From contig NZ_JBGCUE010000001.1 in NCBI RefSeq assembly GCF_041102575.1, forward strand, positions 62,001 through 126,000: a stretch of DNA of 64,000 nt, in the 5' to 3' direction. Of this stretch, positions 1-8,639 are shown piece after piece (the stretch's first letter is position 1; every line of letters starts with the position of its first letter). Made by a program: the position numbers and the translations under genes. Origin of the DNA: Tenuifilum sp. 4138str (lineage in GTDB: Bacteria > Bacteroidota > Bacteroidia > Bacteroidales > Tenuifilaceae). The notes beneath the pieces are model-generated. The model did not search any database and was not told the DNA's origin. It saw nothing but the letters and a program-made list of their open reading frames with translations.

Positions 1-1030
1 TTCGGGTTGATATATGTTTTACGTAGTAATCGAAAAGTATTGGAATATCCTCCTTTCGCTCGCGGAGCGGCGGTATGTGTATTTGGAACGAGTTTAAGCG
101 GTAGTATAGATCGCCACGGAACTTTCCGTCTTCAATCAGCTTGTTAATATCCTGGTTGGTGGCCGCAATAATCCGGACATCAACAGGGATATCTACACTT
201 GAGCCAATCCTGCGGATTTTGCGGTCTTCAAGAACGCGTAGCAGCTTGCTCTGCATGGCTGGTTGCATTTCAACCACCTCATCGAGGAAGAGCGTGCCAC
301 CATTTGCCACCTCGAACCATCCAGCTTTATCCTCGTTGGCTCCGGTAAATGCCCCTTTTTTGTGACCAAAAAATTCACTCTCGAACAGGGTATCGGGGAT
401 GGCCGAGCAGTTCACGGCATAAAAGTACGATTTCTTGCGGGAGCTAAGGTAGTGAATGCCACGGGCAACAAGTTCCTTACCGGTTCCGCTCTCGCCAGTT
501 ATTAGTACTGAGGTGTTATCGGTTTTAGCCACCTTGCCCATAAGGTCAACTACCTGTCTTATTCCAAAGGAGTTTCCAATAATCTCGGTACCAATACTCT
601 CAATCAAATCCTTTGACACCAAAGAGTATGTTTGGTTAATTTCCTTAAGCTGCTCGTTAAGGGCGATATAGCGTTTGGTGCGTTGAATGGCAGCACGCAT
701 GTCGAGTAATCGGAAGGGTTTTGGGAAGAACTCAATAGCGCCCATGCGCATGGCGTTTATAACAGCATCCATGTCGCCATGCCCGGTAATCATGATAACC
801 TCAATGTCGGGGTATTCTTCCTTTACCTTGGTGAGCACTTGTAGGCCATCCATCTCGGGTAGGCGGAGGTCAAGGATAAGTATATCTATGTGATTCTCGC
901 TGAGAATGCTGAATGCTTCTGAGGGTCGTTCTGCGGTTAGGACGGAAAAACCTTCTCCATCCAGAAATTCTTTTATCTCTTTACGAAAAACCTTTTCGTC
1001 GTCGAGAACCAAAATATTTATCTCTTTCAT
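1..1030 (-). CDS. Sigma-54-dependent response regulator (NtrC family), partial
   Basis: Transcription activator that remodels RNA polymerase-sigma54 after phosphorylation by a partner kinase. The first 343 residues are visible; the DNA-binding C-terminus lies beyond the left edge. In order: a receiver domain (residues 1-120) with acidic pocket D10-D11, phosphoacceptor D54 and K104, then an AAA+ domain with Walker A GESGTGKE (179-186), the sigma54-contact motif GAFTGA (226-231), Walker B GGTLFLDE (about 244-251) and the RDLYYRL-like sensor region (about 306-311). It starts 23 bp after the stop of the TPR sensor kinase on the same strand, so the two form a two-component pair. Family and mechanism are certain; the target genes are unknown, and I saw no convincing -24/-12 promoter nearby. 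Confidence 0.95.
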   Translation of the reverse strand, partial: MKEINILVLDDEKVFRKEIKEFLDGEGFSVLTAERPSEAFSILSENHIDILILDLRLPEMDGLQVLTKVKEEYPDIEVIMITGHGDMDAVINAMRMGAIEFFPKPFRLLDMRAAIQRTKRYIALNEQLKEINQTYSLVSKDLIESIGTEIIGNSFGIRQVVDLMGKVAKTDNTSVLITGESGTGKELVARGIHYLSSRKKSYFYAVNCSAIPDTLFESEFFGHKKGAFTGANEDKAGWFEVANGGTLFLDEVVEMQPAMQSKLLRVLEDRKIRRIGSSVDIPVDVRIIAATNQDINKLIEDGKFRGDLYYRLNSFQIHIPPLRERKEDIPILFDYYVKHISTR

Positions 1031-1053
1031 TGTCTTACATTGGTTTGTATAAA

Positions 1054-3288
1054 TTATTCTCTTGGGATTGATATCTCAAAAAGGGTGAACTCGTTGGGTT
1101 CGCTTACAACGCGAATATCTCCTAGTAGATCCTTGATAAACCCATAGGATATTGAAAGGCCTAAACCAGTACCTTTATCTTCGCTTTTAGTGGTGAAGAA
1201 TGGGTCGAAAATTTTCTCTACTATTTTTTGGGGAATGCCCGTTCCGTTGTCCCATACTGTTAGGTAAACGTTTTGTTCATCTTTGCGGGTGCTAACTTTA
1301 ATCTTTTTTCGGTATGTCCTATCCTCGTTTTTCTTTTCTTTTTCATCTACTGCATATTTTGCATTGGAAAGTAGGTTCAGTAAAACCTGCTCAAGTTTAT
1401 ACTTGTCGGCCGTAATTGGTGGAATGTTCTCATCCAATGAGGTTTCAATTGTAACCCCGTGGTTTTCAAATTGAGCCGATACCATAAAGAGGGCACTTTT
1501 TACCACATCGTTTAGGTTAACCATTGAAAAGGTTACCGGCTTTTGGGTGCGAGAAAAGTAGCGGATATGGTCTATTATCTTTTTAATACGCTCAACATTC
1601 TCAAATAGAGAGTTCAGTTTCTCTTTCAGGTACTCCTCGCTACAGTTTTTGTCCTGAATACGCATAAGGATATTATCCAGACCCATCGATATTCCCCCAA
1701 GTGGCTGATTGATTTCGTGTGCAATACCGGCTGCTAGGGTACCTAGCGATTCGAGCTTCGACTTCTGCGATAGAAGTTGCTGTTGCTTTTCCTGTTTCTT
1801 TATCTCTTCAATCATTCGGCGTTCAAGTTCTCGGTTAATCTCAGTGATACGCTGTTCCGTTTCCTTTTGCTTGGCAATCTCTTTCTGTTTATTGCGGAAT
1901 AGCACAACCAGTAACGAGAGAATTATTGCCACAACCACTAGCATCGATATCAGAAAACGCAATTGGTACCTCGACTTCGCTATCTGTAACTTTTGGATCT
2001 CGGAGTTTTGCTTTAGGATTTCGTTCTCTTTTTCCTTTTGCGATATTTCGTAAAGTATTTGGAGTTTCGCCAGACGTTGTCCTGTTTCTTCGTACTGCAA
2101 TGAATCGCGCAGGTCAACCCACATCTTGTGGTAATCAAGGGCATCCTTGTAGCGCCCTTGGGCCTCATTGATTACCGAAAGGTATCGGTAAACATCGGCT
2201 TTTGAAGAGGTAAGGTTGTTTTTCTGCGCTATGTTAAGCGCTTGGTTTAGGAAGCGCGACGAAGTGGGGTAATCGCCAAGCTGAAAGTGGCAACGCGATA
2301 TGCTTACCAAGGCAGCTATTAAGGTTGGTATGTCGTTGTATTTTGAGGAAATGCTTTGGCACTGTGTGTAGTAGTTTATGGCCTGGTTATAGTTCCCTTT
2401 TTCATAGTAGTAGTCGCCCAGTCCCTGTAAACTTTGGATAATTCCAACGGTATCGGAAGCATTCAGGCTAATGGTGTACGATAGGTTGAAGTACTGATAG
2501 GCGCTATCGTACTTTTGCGTAAGCATAAAAACCACACCAATTTCATTGAGCGATTTACTGTATGAAATTGAGTCGGATTGTTTTATTGCAGCCTCGCTAA
2601 CCTTTTTAAAGTAATCGAGACTAGTACCTAAATCGCCTGAATTTTTGCTGGCTTGGCCAAGTAGGGTATAGGTATCAATCAGGGCTTTGTTTTTATTGTA
2701 AACAGTGGTAGTTTGGTTGTTTAGCAGGGTAAGGGCTTCAATTCCATATTGCTTTGCCTGCTTAAAGTTCTTTTGGTTTAAATGGAGGTTGCCGAGCTTA
2801 AGTATCAGCTCAAGGTAAACATTTTTGTTTGGAATATTTTTAAGCGTTTTTATGCCCGCTTCGAGCTGTTGTATTGCCAGGTCGAAATTTTGGCTTGCTT
2901 CGTAAACCCTGGCTATTCCTAAAAGAGACTTTGCTGTAAATTCGGGTTTATTGATTGATGAGTAAAGGTTGGCAGCCCGGTTAAAGTAACGGAGCGAGGT
3001 TTCGTACTCGCCAAGCTTATAGTTTGCTTCGGCAAGCAGCTCTAAGGCCATCGATTCCGTAAAGGAATCACCTTCCTTTTTAGCCGTTACAAGGGCTTGT
3101 AACCCAATATCAAGGCAGCGATCAGGGTTGGTTTTAAGCAGGGATTTACCCTGAACCACAAGGTCAGCGGCTTTTGAACTTCCCTTTACAGCAATCTCTT
3201 GGGGCAAAGTATCGGCTTGGCTTAGGCCAATTTGCGCTAAACCGGAAAGGCTTAATGTAAGCCATACTATTCGTAGTAAATGTTTCAT
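1054..3288 (-). CDS. TPR-containing membrane sensor histidine kinase
   Basis: Sensor kinase of 744 residues, probably the cognate kinase of the downstream sigma54 activator. It has an N-terminal signal peptide (residues 1-25), then a long tetratricopeptide array (about 40-400) predicted to lie outside the inner membrane, one transmembrane helix (about 440-465), a charged coiled coil (about 470-515), a HisKA box with phosphoacceptor H in [14 protein letters not shown] (about 525), and an ATPase domain with N box ([12 protein letters not shown]), G1 (DNGTGIP) and G2 (GTGLGLSIS). TPR-TM-HisKA kinases are common in Bacteroidota and are thought to sense envelope or protein ligands through the TPRs. 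The ligand cannot be read from sequence. Domain assignment is firm; pairing with the adjacent regulator is inferred from gene order. Confidence 0.95.
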   Translation of the reverse strand: MKHLLRIVWLTLSLSGLAQIGLSQADTLPQEIAVKGSSKAADLVVQGKSLLKTNPDRCLDIGLQALVTAKKEGDSFTESMALELLAEANYKLGEYETSLRYFNRAANLYSSINKPEFTAKSLLGIARVYEASQNFDLAIQQLEAGIKTLKNIPNKNVYLELILKLGNLHLNQKNFKQAKQYGIEALTLLNNQTTTVYNKNKALIDTYTLLGQASKNSGDLGTSLDYFKKVSEAAIKQSDSISYSKSLNEIGVVFMLTQKYDSAYQYFNLSYTISLNASDTVGIIQSLQGLGDYYYEKGNYNQAINYYTQCQSISSKYNDIPTLIAALVSISRCHFQLGDYPTSSRFLNQALNIAQKNNLTSSKADVYRYLSVINEAQGRYKDALDYHKMWVDLRDSLQYEETGQRLAKLQILYEISQKEKENEILKQNSEIQKLQIAKSRYQLRFLISMLVVVAIILSLLVVLFRNKQKEIAKQKETEQRITEINRELERRMIEEIKKQEKQQQLLSQKSKLESLGTLAAGIAHEINQPLGGISMGLDNILMRIQDKNCSEEYLKEKLNSLFENVERIKKIIDHIRYFSRTQKPVTFSMVNLNDVVKSALFMVSAQFENHGVTIETSLDENIPPITADKYKLEQVLLNLLSNAKYAVDEKEKKNEDRTYRKKIKVSTRKDEQNVYLTVWDNGTGIPQKIVEKIFDPFFTTKSEDKGTGLGLSISYGFIKDLLGDIRVVSEPNEFTLFEISIPRE

Positions 3289-3363
3289 CTAACTTTGCTG
3301 ATGCTAATATAGCTATATTCCAAAAATTGCCTACTTTTATAGCCTTGAATAATTTATGCTAGT

Positions 3364-4227
3364 ATGTTTTTTAAAGTAAAGAACTACTTGTCGCTGGTAA
3401 AGTTCAGCCATACAATTTTTGCAATGCCTTTTGCCCTTATTGGTTATTTTTTAGCTTACTATAAGCACTCGCTAAACCCTGACTGGTGGCTTTTTTTAAA
3501 GGTGATACTCTGCATGGTTTTTGCCCGAAATGCAGCTATGAGTTTCAACCGTTTAGTTGATAGGCATTTTGATAAGTTAAATCCACGTACAAGCGGGCGG
3601 GAAATTCCTAGGGGTATCATTGCTCCCAGGTCTGTTATGCTTTTCTGCATTGTCAATTCCATCCTTTTCGTTTTAACTACATACTTTATTAACCCATTGG
3701 TGTTTTACCTGTCGCCTGTAGCGTTGGGTGTCATCCTTTTTTATAGTTACACCAAGCGGTTTACCATGTTCAGCCATCTTGTTCTGGGAATAGGCCTATC
3801 GCTTGCGCCTATTGGCGCATACCTTTCGGTTACTGGTAGTTTTGCTCTTATTCCTATTCTATACTCGGTTGTTGTTCTTTTCTGGGTGGCAGGCTTCGAT
3901 ATCATTTATGCTCTTCAGGATGAAGATTTTGACCGTAATTCTAAGTTGCACTCAATACCTGCTGCAGTTGGTGCTCGCGGGGCTTTGGCCATTGCTTTGG
4001 TGTTGCATTTTATAAGTGCATCAATAGTTATTTCCATTGGGATACTGGCAGGCTTTAACATTTACTACTGGATAGGAGCATTCCTTTTTATAACTTTAAT
4101 GATTTACCAGCATTACCTTGTCCGTCCAACCGATATTTCTAAGGTGAACATGGCTTTTGCCACCACCAATGGAATGGCAAGCCTTCTGTTCGCATTGTTT
4201 AATATAATTTCGATATTAACTTACTAA
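3364..4227 (+). CDS. UbiA-family polyprenyltransferase (MqnP-like)
   Basis: Integral membrane prenyltransferase of 287 residues that attaches a polyprenyl chain to an aromatic acceptor. Both magnesium-pyrophosphate motifs are present: NxxxDxxxD at N62-D66-D70, followed by the RTSGREIPRG loop, and a second aspartate cluster D179...D186-D188-D190. About eight hydrophobic segments follow the family pattern. The sequence resembles the UbiA subgroup annotated as putative 4-hydroxybenzoate polyprenyltransferase in organisms without ubiquinone. In such organisms the likely role is prenylation in the futalosine menaquinone route (MqnP); that is inference, since no other mqn gene is in the window. The neighbouring lipoprotein and PepSY genes do not clarify the substrate. 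Confidence 0.88.
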   Translation: MFFKVKNYLSLVKFSHTIFAMPFALIGYFLAYYKHSLNPDWWLFLKVILCMVFARNAAMSFNRLVDRHFDKLNPRTSGREIPRGIIAPRSVMLFCIVNSILFVLTTYFINPLVFYLSPVALGVILFYSYTKRFTMFSHLVLGIGLSLAPIGAYLSVTGSFALIPILYSVVVLFWVAGFDIIYALQDEDFDRNSKLHSIPAAVGARGALAIALVLHFISASIVISIGILAGFNIYYWIGAFLFITLMIYQHYLVRPTDISKVNMAFATTNGMASLLFALFNIISILTY

Positions 4228-4236
4228 GAGTTATGA

Positions 4237-4289
4237 AACACCCATGTAAGGCAGCTTACTCAAACTTAGATGAACAAGCTATGGGTGTT
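4237..4289 (+). other. Two-tier stem-loop between ubiA-like gene and lipoprotein gene
   Basis: The arms AACACCCAT (4237-4245) and ATGGGTGTT (4281-4289) are perfectly complementary over 9 bp. Directly inside the left arm lies a second hairpin, GTAAG-gcag-CTTAC (4246-4259). No U-tract follows, so it is not a standard terminator. It could be an RNA-processing or stability element downstream of the prenyltransferase gene. Function unknown. Confidence 0.4.
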
Positions 4290-4364
4290 CCATCCGCTCG
4301 ATAAAGTTTGTTAAAAGCAAGAGAGTAACGAGTTAGTAATTAATAAAATAAATATTTTGTACGG

Positions 4365-4790
4365 ATGAAAAAATATATTGTATTCTTTGGCCTTCTATTA
4401 CTAATATTGGGCTGTTCCGGTAACCAAAATAGTGCTAACAAAGTGGAGCTGGTTGATGGTCAGTCAGTTATTGATGTAACGGTCGATTCGTTACTTTTAA
4501 ACGCTAAGAATTACGAGAGTAAGGTGGTTCGTGTTAGCGGTATTGTTGAGCATGTGTGTGTTCATACCGGCTTGCGGATTACGCTTCAGGGCAAATCGCG
4601 GGAAATGAAGCTGAGTGTTAAAACATCGGATGCCAGTCGGCCTTTTGATATGTCAATGAAAGGAGCAAAGGCTACGGTCACTGGTGTTTTCAAGAGGGTA
4701 GGGGGAGCAAACGAAGTCTGCGATGTGGAATCGGCTCACCATCCAGGTGAAATTTACTTTTTGGAGTGTAACAGCATTAATGTTAAGTGA
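4365..4790 (+). CDS. Small lipoprotein with OB-fold-like domain
   Basis: Protein of 141 residues with a lipoprotein signal peptide and lipobox ending LILGC (Cys about 17). The mature part has alternating strands with the pattern NAKNYESKVVRVSG...TVTGVFKR, which resembles the small OB-fold (tRNA_anti-like) periplasmic domains of Bacteroidota, and contains three further cysteines. It is followed almost without gap by the PepSY-like membrane protein, so the two are probably co-expressed and may act together at the envelope. I do not recognise a characterised homologue. The lipoprotein call is firm; the OB-fold call is moderate. Confidence 0.75.
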   Translation: MKKYIVFFGLLLLILGCSGNQNSANKVELVDGQSVIDVTVDSLLLNAKNYESKVVRVSGIVEHVCVHTGLRITLQGKSREMKLSVKTSDASRPFDMSMKGAKATVTGVFKRVGGANEVCDVESAHHPGEIYFLECNSINVK

Positions 4791-4792
4791 TT

Positions 4793-5344
4793 ATGACTCT
4801 TTCAAAGTTCTTACGGGTAATTCACAGGGATTTCAGTTACTTTTTTGCCGGAATGGTTTTGCTATACTCTGTAACAGGAATACTCTTAAACCATGGGCAT
4901 CAGCTTAACCCTTACTACTACATCGATGTTAAAACAGTAAAGGTTGATATCCCTAAGGATTCCTCAAAGGTTAACGATCAGTTTCTTTTAGGTGTCTTCA
5001 GCCCATTTGGCGAAAGCGAGATTAGGTCGCATTACTACCCCGACTCATCAACCCTGAAAGTTTTTTTCAAGAACGGAACCGCCACGGTAAACCTGAATGA
5101 GCAAACCGCGCTAATCGAAAATAGTATACGGCGACCAATCCTATACCAGCTCAACATGATGCATCGTAACCGACCCAAGGCATGGTGGACATGGTTTAGC
5201 GATATATTTGCCGTTGGGCTAATTGTTATTACGTTAACCGGGCTTTTCCTGGTAAAGGGGAAAAATGGAATTACCCGGCGAGGTGCAGTACTGGTTGCCG
5301 CAGGCCTTATTTTACCCATACTGGCCATGATCATTTTCTTTTAA
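4793..5344 (+). CDS. PepSY-associated transmembrane-like protein
   Basis: Membrane protein of about 184 residues. It opens with a helix in the context KFLRVIHRDFSYFFAGM...YSVTGILLNH, the hallmark start of PepSY_TM proteins. A soluble loop follows (about 40-120), then two C-terminal helices around SDIFAVGLIVITLTGLFLV and VLVAAGLILPILAMIIFF. An in-frame GTG at 4787 overlaps the upstream stop; ATG at 4793 fits better and leaves 2 bp after that stop. PepSY_TM proteins are often tied to iron or heme reduction and electron transfer, but this short form has no catalytic motif that I can name. Likely translationally coupled to the lipoprotein gene. Confidence 0.75.
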   Translation: MTLSKFLRVIHRDFSYFFAGMVLLYSVTGILLNHGHQLNPYYYIDVKTVKVDIPKDSSKVNDQFLLGVFSPFGESEIRSHYYPDSSTLKVFFKNGTATVNLNEQTALIENSIRRPILYQLNMMHRNRPKAWWTWFSDIFAVGLIVITLTGLFLVKGKNGITRRGAVLVAAGLILPILAMIIFF

Positions 5345-5429
5345 ACGAGGGCAACTTCAATACATTTTCAAGGGGGGGCTTTTGTCATTCTAAAATCAAT
5401 GTCGTTTAGTTAACAAAAATATTCATGCC

Positions 5430-5759
5430 TGTCATCCTGAGCGGCCTGTCCCGCACTAGCGGGGAGCGAAGGATCTCTAATCGACCCCATGAGACGTTTT
5501 GCTCGCGCTCAACATGACAATAGTTTCAAGAACAACGCTTTCAGCCCCGTAGGGACGTAATATCTGTAACCCCACCTGTTAGTGCTCGTCTCCAGACGCG
5601 TGCATCATTCGCCCTGAAAGGGCAAATCGCATTAGCCCTGGGTTTTAACCCAGGGTATTGAGGTGTTCAAATTATTTTGCGATGCACGCAATACATATTC
5701 CTAAGAGCGAAACTGAAGCGTTGCATCGCAACGGAAAGGCATGGCAAAGAGTGGTTTAC
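5430..5759. repeat. Direct repeat, copy 1 (with 6263-6570)
   Basis: Begins TGTCATCCTGAGC and runs through a CCCCGTAGGGA mini-hairpin, the words GCCCTGAAAGGGC and CCCTGGGTTTTAACCCAGGG, to a segment reading GCGATGCACGCAATACAT. The same order and near-identical sequence recur at 6263-6570; copy 1 has extra bases after CCTGAGC. Confidence 0.85.
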
Positions 5760-6090
5760 ATGTTCTTTCTTGTCTTGATACAAGAAAGAACCAAAGAAAA
5801 TCAAGGCTGAAAAGCCCGACCCGATGGGTACCCCGTGGGTGGAACTGCCACGCGATACTATTCGCCACGCCTGAGGCGTGCCTCATGTGGTATCGCTTAC
5901 AAAAGCCCACCGCCACGTTCCACCCCCGACCCATTGCCGGGTCAGGCTTTTATGCCTTTGCCTGCTTCTTCCGCTCCATAAGCCCACCGCCACGTTCCAC
6001 CCCCGACCCATTGCCGGGTCAGGCTTTTATGCCTTTGCCTGCTTCTTCCGCTCCATTCCCTCTCAGGGAAAAGGGCTGGGGTGAGGTGTC
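5679..6090. repeat. Hairpin-bearing intergenic element, copy A
   Basis: Contains a perfect 11-bp stem, GTTCTTTCTTG (5762-5772) and CAAGAAAGAAC (5781-5791), then a CACGCC/GGCGTG hairpin and a GACCCATTGCCGGGTC hairpin. A second full copy lies at 58346-58680, where the 77-bp internal duplication is absent. A truncated third copy is at 6491-6570. No coding content is supported; it looks like a dispersed palindromic element. Confidence 0.8.
5903..6056. repeat. 77-bp perfect tandem duplication
   Basis: Positions 5903-5979 and 5980-6056 are the same 77-bp unit, starting AAGCCCACCGCC and ending CTTCCGCTCCAT. The other copy of the parent element (58346-58680) has one unit, so this is a local duplication. 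Confidence 0.9.
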
Positions 6091-6262
6091 GTTTCCTATA
6101 TTCAACCTAGATGACCCCTCTAAATTTCCCCTGAGAGGGGAGACTTTAGCCCTGCAATAAGGTCTCCTAAATGCTTCTCCCCTCTCCTATCAGGAGAGGG
6201 GAGGGGGTGAGGTCAATTTCACGAACAACGAACATTGAGTAACTTACACGAATGACTTCATT

Positions 6263-6570
6263 TGTCATCCTGAGCATAGCGAAGGATCTCTAATTGACCC
6301 CATGAGATGTTTCGCTTGCGCTCAACATGACAATAGTTTCAATAACAACGCTTCCAGCCCCGTAGGAACGTAATATCTGTAACCCCACCTGTTAGAGCGC
6401 GTCTCCAGACGCGTGCATTATCCGCCCTGAAAGGGCAATTCACATTAGCCCTGGGTTTTAACCCAGGGTATTGAGGTGTTCAAATTATTTTGCGATGCAC
6501 GCAATACATTTTCCAAAGAACAATCCTGAAGCGTTGCATCGCAACGGAAAGGCATGGCGAAGAGCGGTTA
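6263..6570. repeat. Direct repeat, copy 2 (with 5430-5759)
   Basis: Second copy of the 5430-5759 repeat, about 830 bp downstream in the same orientation. It includes the truncated 5' part of the hairpin-bearing element and stops shortly before that element's long stem. Confidence 0.85.
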
Positions 6571-6929
6571 CTAAAAAAACAACAAGGATTTAAGGTAAAG
6601 AGATGCTTTGGCAAGCTCTGCATGACAAGAGAGCAGAAAGGAAAATAGGGTTTTTGTCATCCCAAGCAAAGTCGTTCAAGGGATTGAAGAGAAAAGAGCA
6701 ATGAGATGCTTCGGCGAAGTCTATACTTATAAATCGGGACTCAGCACGACAGCATTATGTTTCGCTTGCGAGCAATATGACAAATAACTTTAACTAAATA
6801 ACATTGATTTTAAAATCGTTTTCGATTTGTAATTTTTTTATTTTTGCATGAGTTGAAAATCTACGAGAGTGATATTTAAGGAAAACATATACCTAAAGTT
6901 TACTGCTAAGTACGTGTTTCTGAATATAA

Positions 6930-6955
6930 AGAACCGCGATAGGTTCTAATTTTTT
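6930..6955 (+). terminator. Terminator-like hairpin in the tryptophanase leader
   Basis: AGAACC (6930-6935) pairs with GGTTCT (6942-6947), followed by AA and six T residues. It sits about 100 bp before tnaA and downstream of a TAnnTTTG-like element at 6839-6846. It could be an attenuator or simply the end of an upstream transcript; the 6-bp stem is weak. Confidence 0.35.
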
Positions 6956-7051
6956 CCACCCAGCCATACCGGCATTTACATTTTTCGCCTTTGGTGAAAA
7001 CATCTGCTTTTATAAATCGATATCAGTTTAACAATTAAAATATTTATTAGT

Positions 7052-8428
7052 ATGGAACTACCATTTGCCGAATCGTACAAGATTAAAATGGTTGAACCCA
7101 TTCGACGTAGTACCCGTCAGGAGCGGGAACAATGGATAAAAGAGGCAAAGTACAACCTTTTCAATTTGCCCAGCAATCAGGTTTACATCGATTTGCTGAC
7201 CGATTCAGGAACCGGGGCTATGAGCGACCGCCAGTGGAGCGCCATAATGCTTGGCGATGAGAGCTATGCTGGGGCTTCCTCATACTTCAACCTGAAGAAC
7301 GCCATCAGGAACATCCTTGGTTTTGACTACATAATGCCAACTCACCAGGGACGTGCTGCCGAGAATGTTCTTTTCTCGGTACTAGTGAAAGAGGGCGATT
7401 ACATCCCTGGCAACTCACACTTCGATACCACTAAGGGTCATATTGAGTTCCGTCGTGCCCACGCTGTGGATTGCACCATTGACGAGGCTGCCGATACTGA
7501 ACTCATTCATCCCTTCAAGGGCAATGTCGATCCCCAAAAGCTCGATTATTTTCTTAAGGAGCATTCCCAAAGGGTTCCATTTGTTATAGTAACTATTACC
7601 AACAATACCGCCGGCGGACAGCCCGTATCAATGAAAAATCTTCGTGAGGTTAGGGAGATATGTAACCGTTACGGCAAGCTTTTAGTTTTTGACTCCGCTC
7701 GTTTTGCCGAGAATGCATACTTTATCAAAACCCGAGAGGAGGGCTACGCCCACAAATCCATCAAGGAGATTGTAAGGGAAATGTTCTCCTACGCCGACGC
7801 CATGACCATGAGCAGTAAAAAGGATGCCATTGTCAATATTGGTGGTTTCATTGCCATGCGCGATCAGGAGCTTTGGCGTCAGTGTTCAAAGTTCAACATT
7901 ATGTTTGAGGGTTATGTTACCTACGGTGGAATGTCGGGTCGCGATATGAATGCTTTGGCTGTTGGCCTTGACGAGGGAACCGAGTTCGATTACCTGGAAA
8001 CCCGAATCAAGCAGGTTGAGTACCTTGGTAACCGCCTCGATGAGTTTGGTATTCCCTACCAAAAACCTGCTGGTGGCCATGCCATCTTTGTTGATGCCAA
8101 CAAGGTATTACCCAATATCCCGCGCGAACAGTTCAGGGCGCAAACACTTGCCATAGAGCTTTACCTTGAGGCTGGTGTGCGTGGTGTTGAGATTGGCACC
8201 CTACTTGCCGACCGTGACCCCGAAACCCGTGAGAATCGCTATCCTAAGCTTGAACTCCTTCGGCTTGCCATTCCACGCCGTACCTATACCAACAACCATA
8301 TGGATGTGGTGGCCGTTGCCCTTAAAAACGTTTACGATAGGCGAAACCAAATAACCAAAGGACTTGAAATTGTTTGGGAAGCTCCTATAATGAGGCACTT
8401 TACCGTGGAACTTAAACCTGCCAAGTAA
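7052..8428 (+). CDS. tnaA: Tryptophanase (tryptophan indole-lyase)
   Basis: PLP enzyme of 458 residues in the tryptophanase/tyrosine phenol-lyase family, full length. It cleaves L-tryptophan to indole, pyruvate and ammonia in the cytoplasm. The PLP lysine is in SSKKDA (K257). Two positions separate the sister enzymes. Tyrosine phenol-lyase has Thr in its YFTTT motif and Arg381 in SMERG. Here they are Asp125 (HFDTTKGH) and Ile381 (GVEIG), as in tryptophanase. DSARFAENAYFI is likewise tryptophanase-like. It is monocistronic, with a long AT-rich leader and a strong terminator immediately downstream. I saw no TnaC-like leader peptide. Substrate call is good but rests on recalled residues. Confidence 0.9.
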   Translation: MELPFAESYKIKMVEPIRRSTRQEREQWIKEAKYNLFNLPSNQVYIDLLTDSGTGAMSDRQWSAIMLGDESYAGASSYFNLKNAIRNILGFDYIMPTHQGRAAENVLFSVLVKEGDYIPGNSHFDTTKGHIEFRRAHAVDCTIDEAADTELIHPFKGNVDPQKLDYFLKEHSQRVPFVIVTITNNTAGGQPVSMKNLREVREICNRYGKLLVFDSARFAENAYFIKTREEGYAHKSIKEIVREMFSYADAMTMSSKKDAIVNIGGFIAMRDQELWRQCSKFNIMFEGYVTYGGMSGRDMNALAVGLDEGTEFDYLETRIKQVEYLGNRLDEFGIPYQKPAGGHAIFVDANKVLPNIPREQFRAQTLAIELYLEAGVRGVEIGTLLADRDPETRENRYPKLELLRLAIPRRTYTNNHMDVVAVALKNVYDRRNQITKGLEIVWEAPIMRHFTVELKPAK

Positions 8429-8448
8429 TATCTTTATTCATAAATGCA

Positions 8449-8477
8449 AGAGCCGGATAGTAAAGTCCGGCTCTTTT
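8449..8477 (+). terminator. Rho-independent terminator after tnaA
   Basis: AGAGCCGGA (8449-8457) pairs perfectly with TCCGGCTCT (8466-8474), followed by a short T run. It lies 20 bp after the tnaA stop. Confidence 0.9.
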
Positions 8478-8639
8478 GCAATTTCATCAATGTTTTTTTC
8501 ATCAACCTTGATTTATAGAATTACTAATCGTGGTTAAAAAACAATACCAGTTGCACTAAACACCAAAAACTAAACACAAAACACTACCTTTGTAGTTCTC
8601 ATTTTTTTTAGCCTACTTTGCAATGCATTTCATTAAGCC

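Larger units (their letters stand above)
5345..7051. other. Gene-free repeat island (1.7 kb)
   Basis: No credible gene. The open frames here run through repeats, have no family resemblance and are mirrored in the repeat copy at 58.3-58.7 kb. The stretch holds two copies of a roughly 320-bp direct repeat, a hairpin-bearing element with a 77-bp tandem duplication, a CCCCTCTCC/GGAGAGGGG hairpin near 6175-6200, short TGTCATCCTGAG-type words, and finally the tryptophanase leader (about 6800-7051). Confidence 0.8.

Noticed and set aside
1926-2171. Plus-strand frames within the TPR kinase gene and similar antisense frames elsewhere
   Set aside because: They are shadows of well-supported genes on the other strand, with no independent start or family match.
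5741-6160. Open frame of 139 codons in the repeat island
   Set aside because: It runs through the hairpin element and the 77-bp duplication, and a similar frame at 58.4-58.8 kb follows the second copy. Composition reflects repeats, not protein.
6840-7051. TnaC-like leader peptide before tryptophanase
   Set aside because: The only ATG (near 6848) is followed by a stop after one codon, and no Trp-containing short frame with a start is visible.
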